The position numbers and the translations under genes were made by a program. A stretch of 64,000 nt of DNA from 20CM-2-55-15 sp963738025 (GTDB lineage Bacteria > Acidobacteriota > Terriglobia > 20CM-2-55-15). The notes beneath the pieces were generated by a model, which was not told the DNA's origin, searched no databases, and saw only the letters and a list, made by a program, of their open reading frames with translations. Of the stretch, positions 16,880-24,303 are shown piece by piece. The DNA is taken from positions 1 through 64,000 of the forward strand of contig CAVTWA010000006.1 of NCBI GenBank assembly GCA_963738025.1. The letters run 5' to 3'. How positions within the stretch are numbered: the first letter of the stretch is position 1; each line of letters opens with the position of its first letter.

Positions 16880-17962
16880 ATGTCCGGTCCGCAGGCTAAT
16901 CCGAGAAACGGTAAGCTCTCACGACTGGAGAGTGAGAAATCGTTCCAGCTCATTGCGGATACCGCGCCCGTCATGATCTGGATCGCCGGTGTCGACAAGC
17001 GGTGCACATACTTCAATCAACGGTGGCTCGATTTTACCGGACGGCCGCTCGAAGGGGAGACGGGAGAGAGCTGGGCGGAGGGCATACATCCCGACGATTC
17101 AAGCCATCTCCTGGCTCAGTACACGGCCGCCTTCGACCACCGGGAGTCCTTCCACCTCGAATACCGGCTCCGGCGGTTTGATGGACAATATCGATGGATC
17201 CTCGATGCAGGCGTGCCCAGATTCGACCCCGACGGCAGTTTTATCGGCTACGTCGGGTCGGCCATCGACATCACACAGCACAAACTGGCGGAGTCGGCGT
17301 TATCCACAATCAGTCAACGATTGATCGCGGCTCAGGAAGAAGAACGCGCCTGGATTGCCCGGCAACTTCACGACGATATCGGTCAACGGCTCGCCTTGCT
17401 GATGATGAATCTGAGGGGCTTGCGTAGTCGCACTTCGTTGATGGAAGTTCAAGACGGCATCGACAAGACGATCCAGCAGGCTTTTGACCTGAATAGTGAA
17501 ATACGAACTCTGTCACATCGGCTGCACTCCCCGAGTCTGGATTATGTCGGGCTCGCGGCTGCGGCATCCGGTTATTGCAGTGAACTGGCCGAACAGTACA
17601 AAGTAAAGATCGATTTTCACTCAAAGGATATTCCAGGCAACTTGACGCGAGAAGTCGCACTGTGTCTGTTTCGTGTTTTGCAGGAAGCATTGCAGAACGC
17701 GATCAAGCACAGCGGCTCACGGCAGTTCCGGGTTTCGCTCAGGACAGGAAACGCGGAGATCGCACTTCTTGTCCGGGACACAGGAACTGGCTTTGAACCA
17801 GCACAAGCATTCAAAGGACGCGGAATCGGCCTGAGCACCATGAAAGAGCGCTTGAAACTGGTGAATGGCACCGTTTCTATAAATTCGGGATTGGGACGTG
17901 GAACCCGGGTTCACGCCCGTGTGCCGCTCAGCGAAGAATCTCCTGCTGCATCACATGGATGA
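16880..17962 (+). CDS. PAS-domain sensor histidine kinase, NarL-partner type (HisKA_3)
   Basis: A cytoplasmic kinase of 360 residues. The PAS fold (about 20-135) carries the typical FNQRWLDFTGR and ends in VGSAIDITQHK. The dimerisation/phosphoacceptor segment is of the HisKA_3 type, ERAWIARQLHDDIGQRL with H164. The HATPase domain has QEALQNAIKHS and RDTGTGFE, and closes GRGIGLSTMKERL. Kinases of this type usually phosphorylate LuxR/NarL regulators, but none is adjacent; an ECF sigma gene follows instead 45 bp downstream in the same direction. There is no membrane segment, so the PAS domain must sense an internal signal such as redox state or a small ligand. ATG start after a GGGGGAAAC ribosome site. 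Confidence 0.92.
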   Translation: MSGPQANPRNGKLSRLESEKSFQLIADTAPVMIWIAGVDKRCTYFNQRWLDFTGRPLEGETGESWAEGIHPDDSSHLLAQYTAAFDHRESFHLEYRLRRFDGQYRWILDAGVPRFDPDGSFIGYVGSAIDITQHKLAESALSTISQRLIAAQEEERAWIARQLHDDIGQRLALLMMNLRGLRSRTSLMEVQDGIDKTIQQAFDLNSEIRTLSHRLHSPSLDYVGLAAAASGYCSELAEQYKVKIDFHSKDIPGNLTREVALCLFRVLQEALQNAIKHSGSRQFRVSLRTGNAEIALLVRDTGTGFEPAQAFKGRGIGLSTMKERLKLVNGTVSINSGLGRGTRVHARVPLSEESPAASHG

Positions 17963-18007
17963 GCCACGCGGCTTGACTTGCAGTGTTGTACACGCCATGA
18001 TTTTGAC

Positions 18008-18664
18008 GTGCGTCCTCAACGGCAAACAAAACAGGAACCTCACCAGGAAACCGAAGCGACGACGCTGGGTGAGCTGCTTTATGAGAATCCGGCGCAACGT
18101 CCGATGTCCGAGGCACTCTGGGTCGGTATGGTCCGGTACATTGCTGAGGGAGATCAACGTGCCCTGCACTCGCTTTACGAGCTGACGCACAGAATCGTGT
18201 TTACTCTCATCATGCGCATCATTAACAACCGGGAAACAGCCGAAGAACTGACTCTGGACGTGTACCACAACGTCTGGCGCAGGGCCTCGACCTACGATCC
18301 TGCGAACGGTTCGGTTGTCGGTTGGATTGTGAATCAAGCGCGGAGCAGGGCGATTGATCGACTTCGATACGAACACCGCAAGAAACGAGTCCATACGGAG
18401 ACAACGCCTTCCCCAGACGGACGTGCGTCAGTGGATCCACAACAGACCTTACATACCGGAGAACAGACCCGATTGTTGCAAAGCGCGCTTGGCGTTCTCA
18501 ATGCCGAGGAGAGACAGGCCATCGAGATGGCCTTCTTCGCAGAACTGACCTACCCGGAAGTAGCGAGCAGATTGAAGCAACCCCTCGGGACCATAAAGTC
18601 GCGAATCCGTTCCGGGCTGCGCAAGCTACGCAACACGCTTGCAGACAGATCGGAGGAACTGTGA
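18008..18664 (+). CDS. ECF-type RNA polymerase sigma factor
   Basis: Directs RNA polymerase to stress promoters. Region 2 runs from GDQRALHSLYELTHRIVF through RETAEELTLDVYHNVWRRAS to VVGWIVNQARSRAIDRLR. Region 4 is ALGVLNAEERQAIEMAFF through LTYPEVASRLKQPLGTIKSR. The conserved N-terminal TLGELLYE block argues for a start upstream of the ATG at 18104; GTG 18008 is chosen, giving 218 residues, though TTG 17978 is also open. No clear ribosome site was seen. The stop codon overlaps the GTG start of the anti-sigma gene (GTGA), so the two are translationally coupled, as is usual for sigma/ChrR pairs. Confidence 0.9.
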   Translation: MRPQRQTKQEPHQETEATTLGELLYENPAQRPMSEALWVGMVRYIAEGDQRALHSLYELTHRIVFTLIMRIINNRETAEELTLDVYHNVWRRASTYDPANGSVVGWIVNQARSRAIDRLRYEHRKKRVHTETTPSPDGRASVDPQQTLHTGEQTRLLQSALGVLNAEERQAIEMAFFAELTYPEVASRLKQPLGTIKSRIRSGLRKLRNTLADRSEEL

Positions 18665-19242
18665 GTTCCATGCAGGACCAGCGCGACGAAGACCACCTCG
18701 AAACGGCCACCCTGTATGCGCTGCAGGCTCTTCCTGAGAGCGAAATTTCCGGTTTTGAGGATCACTTAGCCGGTTGTGCCGAATGTCTGCGTGAGATTGA
18801 GACCCTGCGCCCGATCATCGGCACCTTTGCGTCATGGCCGACAGACCTTCTGCGCCCGTCTATACCTCTCTGGCAGCGTCTTTCACAGCGAATTTCGGAA
18901 GAATCCGGTCGTGCCCCCGTCTCGTCACCAAAACGTCAGCGGCCGCAACCCGAATGGGAGGAAGTGGCAGAAGGACTGTTCTGCAAACTGCTTGCGGTCG
19001 ACACCGAAAGCAGCCGCGTTACGATGCTTGTGCGCCTCGCACCAGGGAAGGACTATCCAACCCATCGCCATGCAGACGTCGAAGAGCTGTATCTGCTCCA
19101 CGGCGAACTGAGGATCGACGACAAGACGCTTCAAGCCGGCGATTTCATCCGTGCCGAGCAGGGCAGCGTGGACCACCGCGTCTGGAGTGAATCCGGCTGC
19201 ACCTGCCTTCTACTCACGTCGATGAAAGACGCGATCCTGTAA
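18661..19242 (+). CDS. ChrR-like zinc anti-sigma factor with cupin domain
   Basis: This 193-residue protein pairs with the sigma factor just upstream. The N-terminal zinc anti-sigma domain has an early His (EDHLETATLYAL) and the H-x3-C-x2-C set in FEDHLAGCAECLREIE. The C-terminal part (about 95-190) is a cupin with PTHRHADVEELYLLHGEL, the metal site that in ChrR helps sense singlet oxygen and organic peroxides. By family analogy, oxidation or metal loss releases the sigma factor. It starts at GTG 18661 overlapping the sigma stop. The full ligand set appears present, so a functional sensor is likely; the actual inducer in this organism is unknown. Confidence 0.9.
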   Translation: MSSMQDQRDEDHLETATLYALQALPESEISGFEDHLAGCAECLREIETLRPIIGTFASWPTDLLRPSIPLWQRLSQRISEESGRAPVSSPKRQRPQPEWEEVAEGLFCKLLAVDTESSRVTMLVRLAPGKDYPTHRHADVEELYLLHGELRIDDKTLQAGDFIRAEQGSVDHRVWSESGCTCLLLTSMKDAIL

Positions 19243-19471
19243 GCTTTAATCCGACCCGCGCTCAGATCAAATTTCTCGGTGAGGCACTCCTGTCGAATCA
19301 TCGTGCTGGCAGGTAAATATACGGTGAAGTTCGGTTAGTCTTCACGGAGCATCCATCTCCGCCAGCGGCGCCGCAGACGGTCACCGGAATCCCGCGTCAT
19401 ACGATGACGCCAGTATTTCCAATACGCTCGCATACCAAGGATTGTTTTTTACAGGGAGTGGCAAGTTGGCA

Positions 19472-19960
19472 TCACTTCCGCGCTCGGGCCGGCGAATCGC
19501 GGGAGATCAAAAACATGAATATCCCGGCGAAGATCGCCACATCTGCAACATTGAACACGCCGGTTCTGATATTGCCGACTCCGATAGTCACGAAGTCAAC
19601 CACGCTGCCCCGGATGACACGATCGAGCAAATTGGATGCACCTCCCGCAAAGGCGAGGCTCATCGCCGCAATGCGCCAGTCCGAAGGATGATATTTGACC
19701 GCGATGATCAGCATCGTGATCAGAATGATTCCCGTGGCTACGATGAAGATAGCGTTACGGGCGGCGGGCCTCAAGTCGGAACCAATGCTCAACATGCCGC
19801 CGCGATTCTCTGCATATTCGAAGCGGATCGTGTCTGCGAGAAAAGAGCGGTCCGCCGCTCCAGCCAGGCAGACCGTTGCCAGGCGCTTCGTCACGCGATC
19901 ACATCCAACGGTTGTGACAACGAGGATCAGCAATACAAAGATTTTTCCTTGCCTGGTCAT
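19472..19960 (-). CDS. lspA: Lipoprotein signal peptidase (signal peptidase II)
   Basis: Integral membrane aspartic protease that cleaves prolipoprotein signal peptides after lipidation. It has 162 residues and four membrane helices (about 6-22, 68-88, 96-112, 135-153). The catalytic dyad is D122 in GSVVDFV and D140 in FNVADVAI, and the conserved GGASNLLDR precedes the first. The loop EYAENRGGMLS corresponds to the conserved ENxGxxxS segment. A long perfect palindrome lies 25 bp upstream of the start, in place of a normal leader. There is no ileS nearby, unlike in many proteobacteria. Two small membrane-protein genes follow the same orientation upstream, and an operon with them would have to read through the palindrome. 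Confidence 0.92.
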   Translation of the reverse strand: MTRQGKIFVLLILVVTTVGCDRVTKRLATVCLAGAADRSFLADTIRFEYAENRGGMLSIGSDLRPAARNAIFIVATGIILITMLIIAVKYHPSDWRIAAMSLAFAGGASNLLDRVIRGSVVDFVTIGVGNIRTGVFNVADVAIFAGIFMFLISRDSPARARK

Positions 19961-19985
19961 TGCGAAGCCTTATTGACTGATGGCG

Positions 19986-20061
19986 AAATTCGGGGACGGT
20001 TGCCTGAATGACCTGAATTTGTACTGCAATTCAGGTCATTCAGGCAACCGTCCCCGAATTT
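19986..20061. repeat. Perfect 34-bp inverted repeat (long palindrome)
   Basis: Arms 19986-20019 and 20028-20061 are exact complements around an 8-base loop TGTACTGC. The arm starts AAATTCGGGGACGGTTGCC. Such GGGGACGG-type palindromes are dispersed in many soil and anaerobic genomes and are often linked to REP-type transposition; that link is inference here. The right arm also encodes the last residues of the membrane protein at 20040. Confidence 0.85.
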
Positions 20062-20450
20062 CTCTTGCCCGACGTCCCGGCGATGACATGCGCCAGAGTA
20101 CCCGCTGCAATTGCGTAGATTCCCCCCTGAGTGAACGGTGTGTATTGCAGAGTCCCATGGAACGGTTCATAAAAGAATGCAATCACGAGCAGGCTGGTTG
20201 CGCCGAAGATTAGAACCGAGCCAGCCAGTTGTAGCAGTCTCCGCCACTCTCGCGGCTGTGGCGTCAGATATGTGCCGAGGCCAAGATTCAGCAAGCTGGC
20301 GAGCAGGATGTAGATGTGACGCGAACGGAACAGCATCCGCGGCGCGTCCGCCATACCCCGCAGATGAGCGAGTCCAAGATCCATGTATTGGCCGGTGAGG
20401 ATAAAGGCGAAGACAGCGGTGATGCCAAAGATGAGATGGGCGCGTCTCAT
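20040..20450 (-). CDS. Four-helix membrane protein, unknown function
   Basis: A 136-residue integral membrane protein with helices at about 4-20, 45-62, 72-92 and 106-124. Between the first two is a conserved-looking segment YMDLGLAHLRGMADAPRMLF and RSRHIYILLASLLNLGLG, which I recall from uncharacterised bacterial proteins. No catalytic or metal motif is evident. The C-terminal residues KRNSGTVA are encoded by the arm of the palindrome at 19986-20061, so the natural C-terminus has been altered by the repeat. The same-strand neighbours are lspA downstream and a TatA-like small protein upstream. Confidence 0.75.
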   Translation of the reverse strand: MRRAHLIFGITAVFAFILTGQYMDLGLAHLRGMADAPRMLFRSRHIYILLASLLNLGLGTYLTPQPREWRRLLQLAGSVLIFGATSLLVIAFFYEPFHGTLQYTPFTQGGIYAIAAGTLAHVIAGTSGKRNSGTVA

Positions 20451-20513
20451 GCGAACGCTGATTGTAGCGAACTCATTGCGTCTCCGCGTCGGGGATCACG
20501 CGCTAGACCGTGA

Positions 20514-20687
20514 TCACAAATGCCAGGAGCCGTCGCCGCGGCGCTTGCGCACGAACAGGTGCAGGAGTTCCTGCACCGGAAGCGGATGTCCGGGGATGCG
20601 TGGAGGTCTTCGCGGTCTCCTCGCGATAAATAACACCACGAGAATGCTGACGATAATCACCAGTTCCGGGAAACCGAACCTGTCCAT
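20514..20687 (-). CDS. Small TatA-like single-pass membrane protein, 57 aa
   Basis: ATG 20687 opens MDRFGFPELVIIVSILVVLF, which has the pattern of a TatA/TatE N-terminus (x-FG-x-PELxIIxxxxLxLF). A cluster RRPRRPPR follows and then a short helical tail ending GSWHL. True TatA proteins have an amphipathic helix right after the membrane helix, but here that segment is Arg/Pro-rich, so translocase function is doubtful. It is divergent from the selenoprotein gene, with 75 bp between the starts. It may be a short Tat paralogue or an unrelated small membrane protein. Confidence 0.55.
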   Translation of the reverse strand: MDRFGFPELVIIVSILVVLFIARRPRRPPRIPGHPLPVQELLHLFVRKRRGDGSWHL

Positions 20688-20762
20688 AAGAGGCTCCAGT
20701 TCTCGTTATGTTATTTCAATTCAAACCGGGCTGAAGCCGACGTGCGGGCGTATACTGCTTCC

Positions 20763-20993
20763 ATGAAACGCGTTATCATTCGTCACTGTCTGATCTGAGC
20801 GTCGTACCCTCCTCGCGCTGCTCGGGTAGCGGCGTTGCTCAAAAAAGAACTGGGCATTGAAGTTCAAACGATGGGCGGAAACACGGGCGAATTCACCGTC
20901 TGGGTCGATAACCGGCTTGTGGCACAAAAGGGCTGGATCCGCTTCCCGAGCGATCAGAAAGTACTCGAAGCGGTTCGCGCTGTAATCAAATAG
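20763..20993 (+). CDS. SelW-like (Rdx family) selenoprotein, UGA read as selenocysteine
   Basis: The frame from ATG 20763 is open to TAG 20991 except for one TGA at codon 12 (20796-20798). With Sec there, the N-terminus reads KRVIIRHCLIU, giving CxxU exactly where Rdx (SelW/SelT/SelH) proteins have CxxU or CxxC after the first beta strand. The rest fits that fold: RAARVAALLKKELGIEVQT, GGNTGEFTVWVDNRLVAQKG and FPSDQKVLEAVRAVIK. Total 76 residues, normal for SelW-like proteins. A stem-loop starts two bases after the UGA. The family is thiol-redox active with unknown substrate. Standard gene finding would stop at the UGA and miss the gene. Alternatively it is a pseudogene with a Cys-to-stop change, but the SECIS-like hairpin argues against that. 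Confidence 0.82.
20800..20834 (+). promoter_or_regulatory. SECIS-like stem-loop for selenocysteine insertion
   Basis: Immediately after the in-frame UGA, CGTCGTACCC (20800-20809) pairs with GGGTA (20824-20828) and CGGCG (20830-20834): ten base pairs with one bulged G at 20829 and a 14-base loop. Its position and size match bacterial SECIS elements, which lie inside the coding region just 3' of UGA and bind SelB. Confidence 0.65.
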
Positions 20994-21114
20994 GGATTTC
21001 GCAGGTTCGTACCCTGCGCACCCCCATCCAAATCATTGATTTTGCTTGTCATCCAGGGAATGCGGAGGTTTTCCCGGCCTCGACACGATATCCGGCAGTG
21101 TACTCTGGGAAAAC

Positions 21115-21522
21115 ATGAAACAACCTGCTTGGATTTTCGTTCTGCTACTTCCATCTGTGCTCCTTCTGCCGCAACGGATTTTCGCAAATCGACGTTTAAA
21201 CGCGACCGGACCGTCGGTCGTAGCCACTGTGACAGCATACAGTTCGCCGCGCAGTTCACGGACTGCCAGCGGCACGCGGGTATCTGAAGGTATCGTCGCC
21301 TGCCCCCGCAAGTATCCATTTGGAACCCGCTTCCGGATTGACGGTAAGGTCTATCGATGTCAGGACCGCGCCAGCCGCAGATACGGAAATCGTTTTGACA
21401 TCTGGAAGCCCAACAGACTGGCGGCACGTGCCTTTGGAAAGCGAAAACTGGCAGTGGTCGTAGTAGGTAAACCTGAGTTGAAGGCGGGAATGAGCGGAGT
21501 CGGGAACCCGAACGCGGGCTGA
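21115..21522 (+). CDS. Secreted 3D-domain protein
   Basis: 135 residues. A signal peptide (WIFVLLLPSVLLLPQRIFA) is followed by a 3D-type double-psi barrel domain: VVATVTAYSS, TASGTRVSEGIVACPRKYPF, GTRFRIDGKVYRCQDRAS and RYGNRFDIW. In the family the three Asp residues and the barrel resemble MltA/lytic transglycosylase and RlpA folds, linking it to cell-wall cleavage or binding. Here the aspartates are D (in RIDG), D (in CQDRAS) and D (in RFDIW). Two cysteines may form a disulfide in the periplasm. The ATG at 21115 is chosen because the signal peptide begins there; an upstream in-frame start lacks a ribosome site. It follows the selenoprotein gene by 121 bp. Confidence 0.8.
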   Translation: MKQPAWIFVLLLPSVLLLPQRIFANRRLNATGPSVVATVTAYSSPRSSRTASGTRVSEGIVACPRKYPFGTRFRIDGKVYRCQDRASRRYGNRFDIWKPNRLAARAFGKRKLAVVVVGKPELKAGMSGVGNPNAG

Positions 21523-21589
21523 AGCCGGCGATTACATAAATTTTCTATCAGTATTTTCATTGAAGCTGTAGAATCGGCCCAAGTTATCC

Positions 21590-24076
21590 ATGATTTTCCG
21601 TTGGGCTCTGGTAATTTGTGCGTCTTACCTTTGCCTGCAGCCACTCTCATTCGTGGCCTGGGCACAAGTCCTTCCCCTGTCGATACGAGTCCATACCGAA
21701 GCGGGCGCCGTGATCGCCGGCGCCTCGATCCGAATCGAGCGTGATGGAAAGATCTCAGCGCAGGCGCTAACCGGTGGAGATGGCAAGAGTTCCATCGAGG
21801 GCCTGGCGCCAGGTCCGTACAACATCTTCGTCTCCGCCGAACAGTTTGAGCAGGCGGCGCAGTCACTGGTCATTCAAGATGCACGGCAGGATATCGAGGT
21901 TGATTTCACTCTGCTGTCGAAGCTGCGACGAACAGACAACATCGATGTCGTGGCGGACGCAGACACGGTTCAAGCTCAGAACGCCACGCCAGTGGCTGCC
22001 GAACTCCGCGGAGCCGACTTCACATCGCTCCCGATACGCCCCTCGACCGTCACGGATGCTCTGCCGCTGGTACCTGGCGTTAATCGAAGTGCCAGCGGTG
22101 AAATCCTGATCAATGGGCAAGGCGAACAACAGAACGCGTTGCTGGTAAACGCGACCAGCGCGACGGACCCCGGCACCGGACGCTTCGGAACGACAGTTCC
22201 GGCCGATAGCGTGGAATCGGTGCAGGTCTTGAAGACGCCGTTTCTTGCGGAATACGGAGGGTTCACCGCCGGTGTGGTATCCGTCGAAACCCGGCGAGGC
22301 GGCGACAAATGGCGTTATTCGCTGAAGGACCCTTTTCCCGACTTCCGCATCCGAAGTGGACACATCCGCGGACTTCGAGACGCAACACCGCGGGTCAGTT
22401 TCGGCGGCCCCCTGATCCCGAACAAGCTTTTCATTTCCGAAGCGGCCCAATACAAGCTGGAAAAGAAGCAAACGCGAACCCTGCCCTTTCCCTTTAATGA
22501 ATCGAAAAACGAATCGCTCAACTCGTTCAGCCAGGTTGACTACATCGTCTCGCCGCTTCATTTCATAACAGCCAGCGCGCATCTGGCGCCTGGCCACATC
22601 AATTTCGTCGATCCGCAATTTTTCAATCCTCAGCCGGTGACGCCAAATCAACGGGCGCAGGAGCGAACGTTTACGTTTACCGAACACGCCACTGCAATGG
22701 GCGGCCTGCTGGACAGCAGCGTGAGTCAACAAACCTTCAACGTCCGGGTGGGCGCGCAAGGTGATGCTGAAATGGTGCTCACGCCCACCGGAAATACCGG
22801 CAACTACTTCGCGCGGCGCAACCGGAATTCTTCGCGGATCGAGTGGCACGAAACGCTTTCGCTGAGCAAAGGCAGTAAGCATGCTTTGAAATTCGGCGCC
22901 ACTCTGGCTCGAGGCGCAAACAGTGGAAGCTTTTCTTTCACGCCCGTCGAAATCCGGGATTCCGAACAACGTACGTTGCAACGAATCGAATTCACGGGCG
23001 GCGATCCTTTTCACCAGAACGACGTCGACAATAGTGTTTTTGCGCAGGACCATTGGAGTCTGCTGTCGAATCTTTCCGTTGACGGCGGCGCACGTCTGGA
23101 GTACCAGGGTCGCGCGTCATCGCTTCGCCTGGCGCCGCGCCTCGCAGCGTCCTGGTCGCCTTTCGGCGAGCGGCAGCTGGTGCTGCGCGGAGGTTACGGA
23201 GTTTTCTACGATCGCGTACCGTTGACGGTGTACGCCTTCGATCGTTATCCGCAACAAGTCATAACCACCTACGACCCGACTGGCGTTGCCGATCCGAGCA
23301 CCAGCCGTTTCCTGAATACGATCGAGATCGACAGCGTCCGATTCCCTCTCGTACGGCGCGCTTCACGTCCCGGCGACTTCGCTCCACACAGTCAAACCTG
23401 GACAGCCGAAGCGGAACGCACGGTGTCCCGCATACTTCATGTCCGGGTCAATTACCAGTACAGCAGTTCCGAAGACCAGATACTCCTGACGCCACAGACG
23501 CTCGACGGCAATAAAATACATTCGCTTGGAGGGGGCGGGCGGTCCGTCTACCGGCAGTTCGAAGCGACGGCGCGGTTCGCCTGGAAGGGCGGACAGCAGA
23601 TGATGTTCTCCTATGTCCGAAGTAAGGCCGAAGGCGACTTGAATACGTTCAGCACCTACCTCGGCGATTTTCCTCTGGCCCTGATTCGCCCGAATCAATT
23701 CTCGAATCTGCGAAGCGATATTCCTAACCGGTTCCTGGCATGGGGAATGATCAAGCTGCCGTGGAACATGCAACTCGCACCGATCTTCGAATACCGTTCG
23801 GGTCTGCCTTATGCGATTTTAGAGGCAAGCCGGAACTATGTTGGTGTTCCTTACAACAACAGAACTCGTTTCCGTGACTTCGTCGGGCTCGATGACCGCA
23901 TCTCGAGAGACGTCGCTTTGAAGAAATATAAGGCGCGAATTTCTCTGACTGTGTTGAACAGTCTGAACCATTTCAACCCGCTGGATGTTCATGCGAACAC
24001 CGCTGACCCGCTCTTCGGCACGTTCTTCGGCCACTACAAACGCCGGTACCGCGCGGATTTCGAACTGCTGTTTTAA
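21590..24076 (+). CDS. Oar-like TonB-dependent outer-membrane receptor
   Basis: 828 residues. A signal peptide (about 1-25) precedes a carboxypeptidase-regulatory-like beta sandwich (30-110) with VIAGASIRIERDGK. A plug-like region (about 125-230) contains TDALPLVPGVNRSASGEILI and PADSVESVQVLKTPFLAEYG, and a long beta-barrel ends in an aromatic residue (RRYRADFELLF), as outer-membrane barrels do. This arrangement is characteristic of the large Oar/TonB receptor families of Acidobacteriota, probably importing carbohydrate-derived or other large substrates. No TonB box is obvious, which is common in the group. There is no adjacent substrate enzyme, but the glucokinase is convergent 227 bp downstream, with a dispersed repeat between. 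Confidence 0.88.
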   Translation: MIFRWALVICASYLCLQPLSFVAWAQVLPLSIRVHTEAGAVIAGASIRIERDGKISAQALTGGDGKSSIEGLAPGPYNIFVSAEQFEQAAQSLVIQDARQDIEVDFTLLSKLRRTDNIDVVADADTVQAQNATPVAAELRGADFTSLPIRPSTVTDALPLVPGVNRSASGEILINGQGEQQNALLVNATSATDPGTGRFGTTVPADSVESVQVLKTPFLAEYGGFTAGVVSVETRRGGDKWRYSLKDPFPDFRIRSGHIRGLRDATPRVSFGGPLIPNKLFISEAAQYKLEKKQTRTLPFPFNESKNESLNSFSQVDYIVSPLHFITASAHLAPGHINFVDPQFFNPQPVTPNQRAQERTFTFTEHATAMGGLLDSSVSQQTFNVRVGAQGDAEMVLTPTGNTGNYFARRNRNSSRIEWHETLSLSKGSKHALKFGATLARGANSGSFSFTPVEIRDSEQRTLQRIEFTGGDPFHQNDVDNSVFAQDHWSLLSNLSVDGGARLEYQGRASSLRLAPRLAASWSPFGERQLVLRGGYGVFYDRVPLTVYAFDRYPQQVITTYDPTGVADPSTSRFLNTIEIDSVRFPLVRRASRPGDFAPHSQTWTAEAERTVSRILHVRVNYQYSSSEDQILLTPQTLDGNKIHSLGGGGRSVYRQFEATARFAWKGGQQMMFSYVRSKAEGDLNTFSTYLGDFPLALIRPNQFSNLRSDIPNRFLAWGMIKLPWNMQLAPIFEYRSGLPYAILEASRNYVGVPYNNRTRFRDFVGLDDRISRDVALKKYKARISLTVLNSLNHFNPLDVHANTADPLFGTFFGHYKRRYRADFELLF

Positions 24077-24102
24077 ACTGAAGGCGCGGTCTATGACCTC
24101 AC

Positions 24103-24300
24103 CTGTCCAAGATAGAGACGCACGCAGCGTGAGGTGTGTTCGTAGTCCCCGCCTAAGTTAGGCGGGGACTGCCCCACCAGCGTTACATCCAAACCGATTT
24201 ACATCGCATCCACTACATTCAAAACTTTACAAGTCGCCACTCTGCAGCTCCCCGTCCAACCTGTCCTGGACACGTATGGTCATAGACCGCGACTACAAAC
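24103..24300. repeat. Composite dispersed repeat, copy 1
   Basis: Order: TGTCCAAGATAGA-type end block, the 27-bp palindrome (half-site AGTCCCCGCCTAA, centred near 24160), the block TTTACATCGCATCCACTACA (24199), and the end block GGTCATAGACCGCG (24280). It fills the whole gap between the TonB receptor and glk. Confidence 0.8.
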
Positions 24301-24303
24301 CCT

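Noticed and set aside
20999..21018. tRNA T-arm-like hairpin CGCAGG-TTCGTAC-CCTGCG after the selenoprotein stop
   Set aside because: The loop lacks the invariant A58 position and no acceptor or D-arm can be built upstream, which is coding sequence; treated as a plain hairpin.
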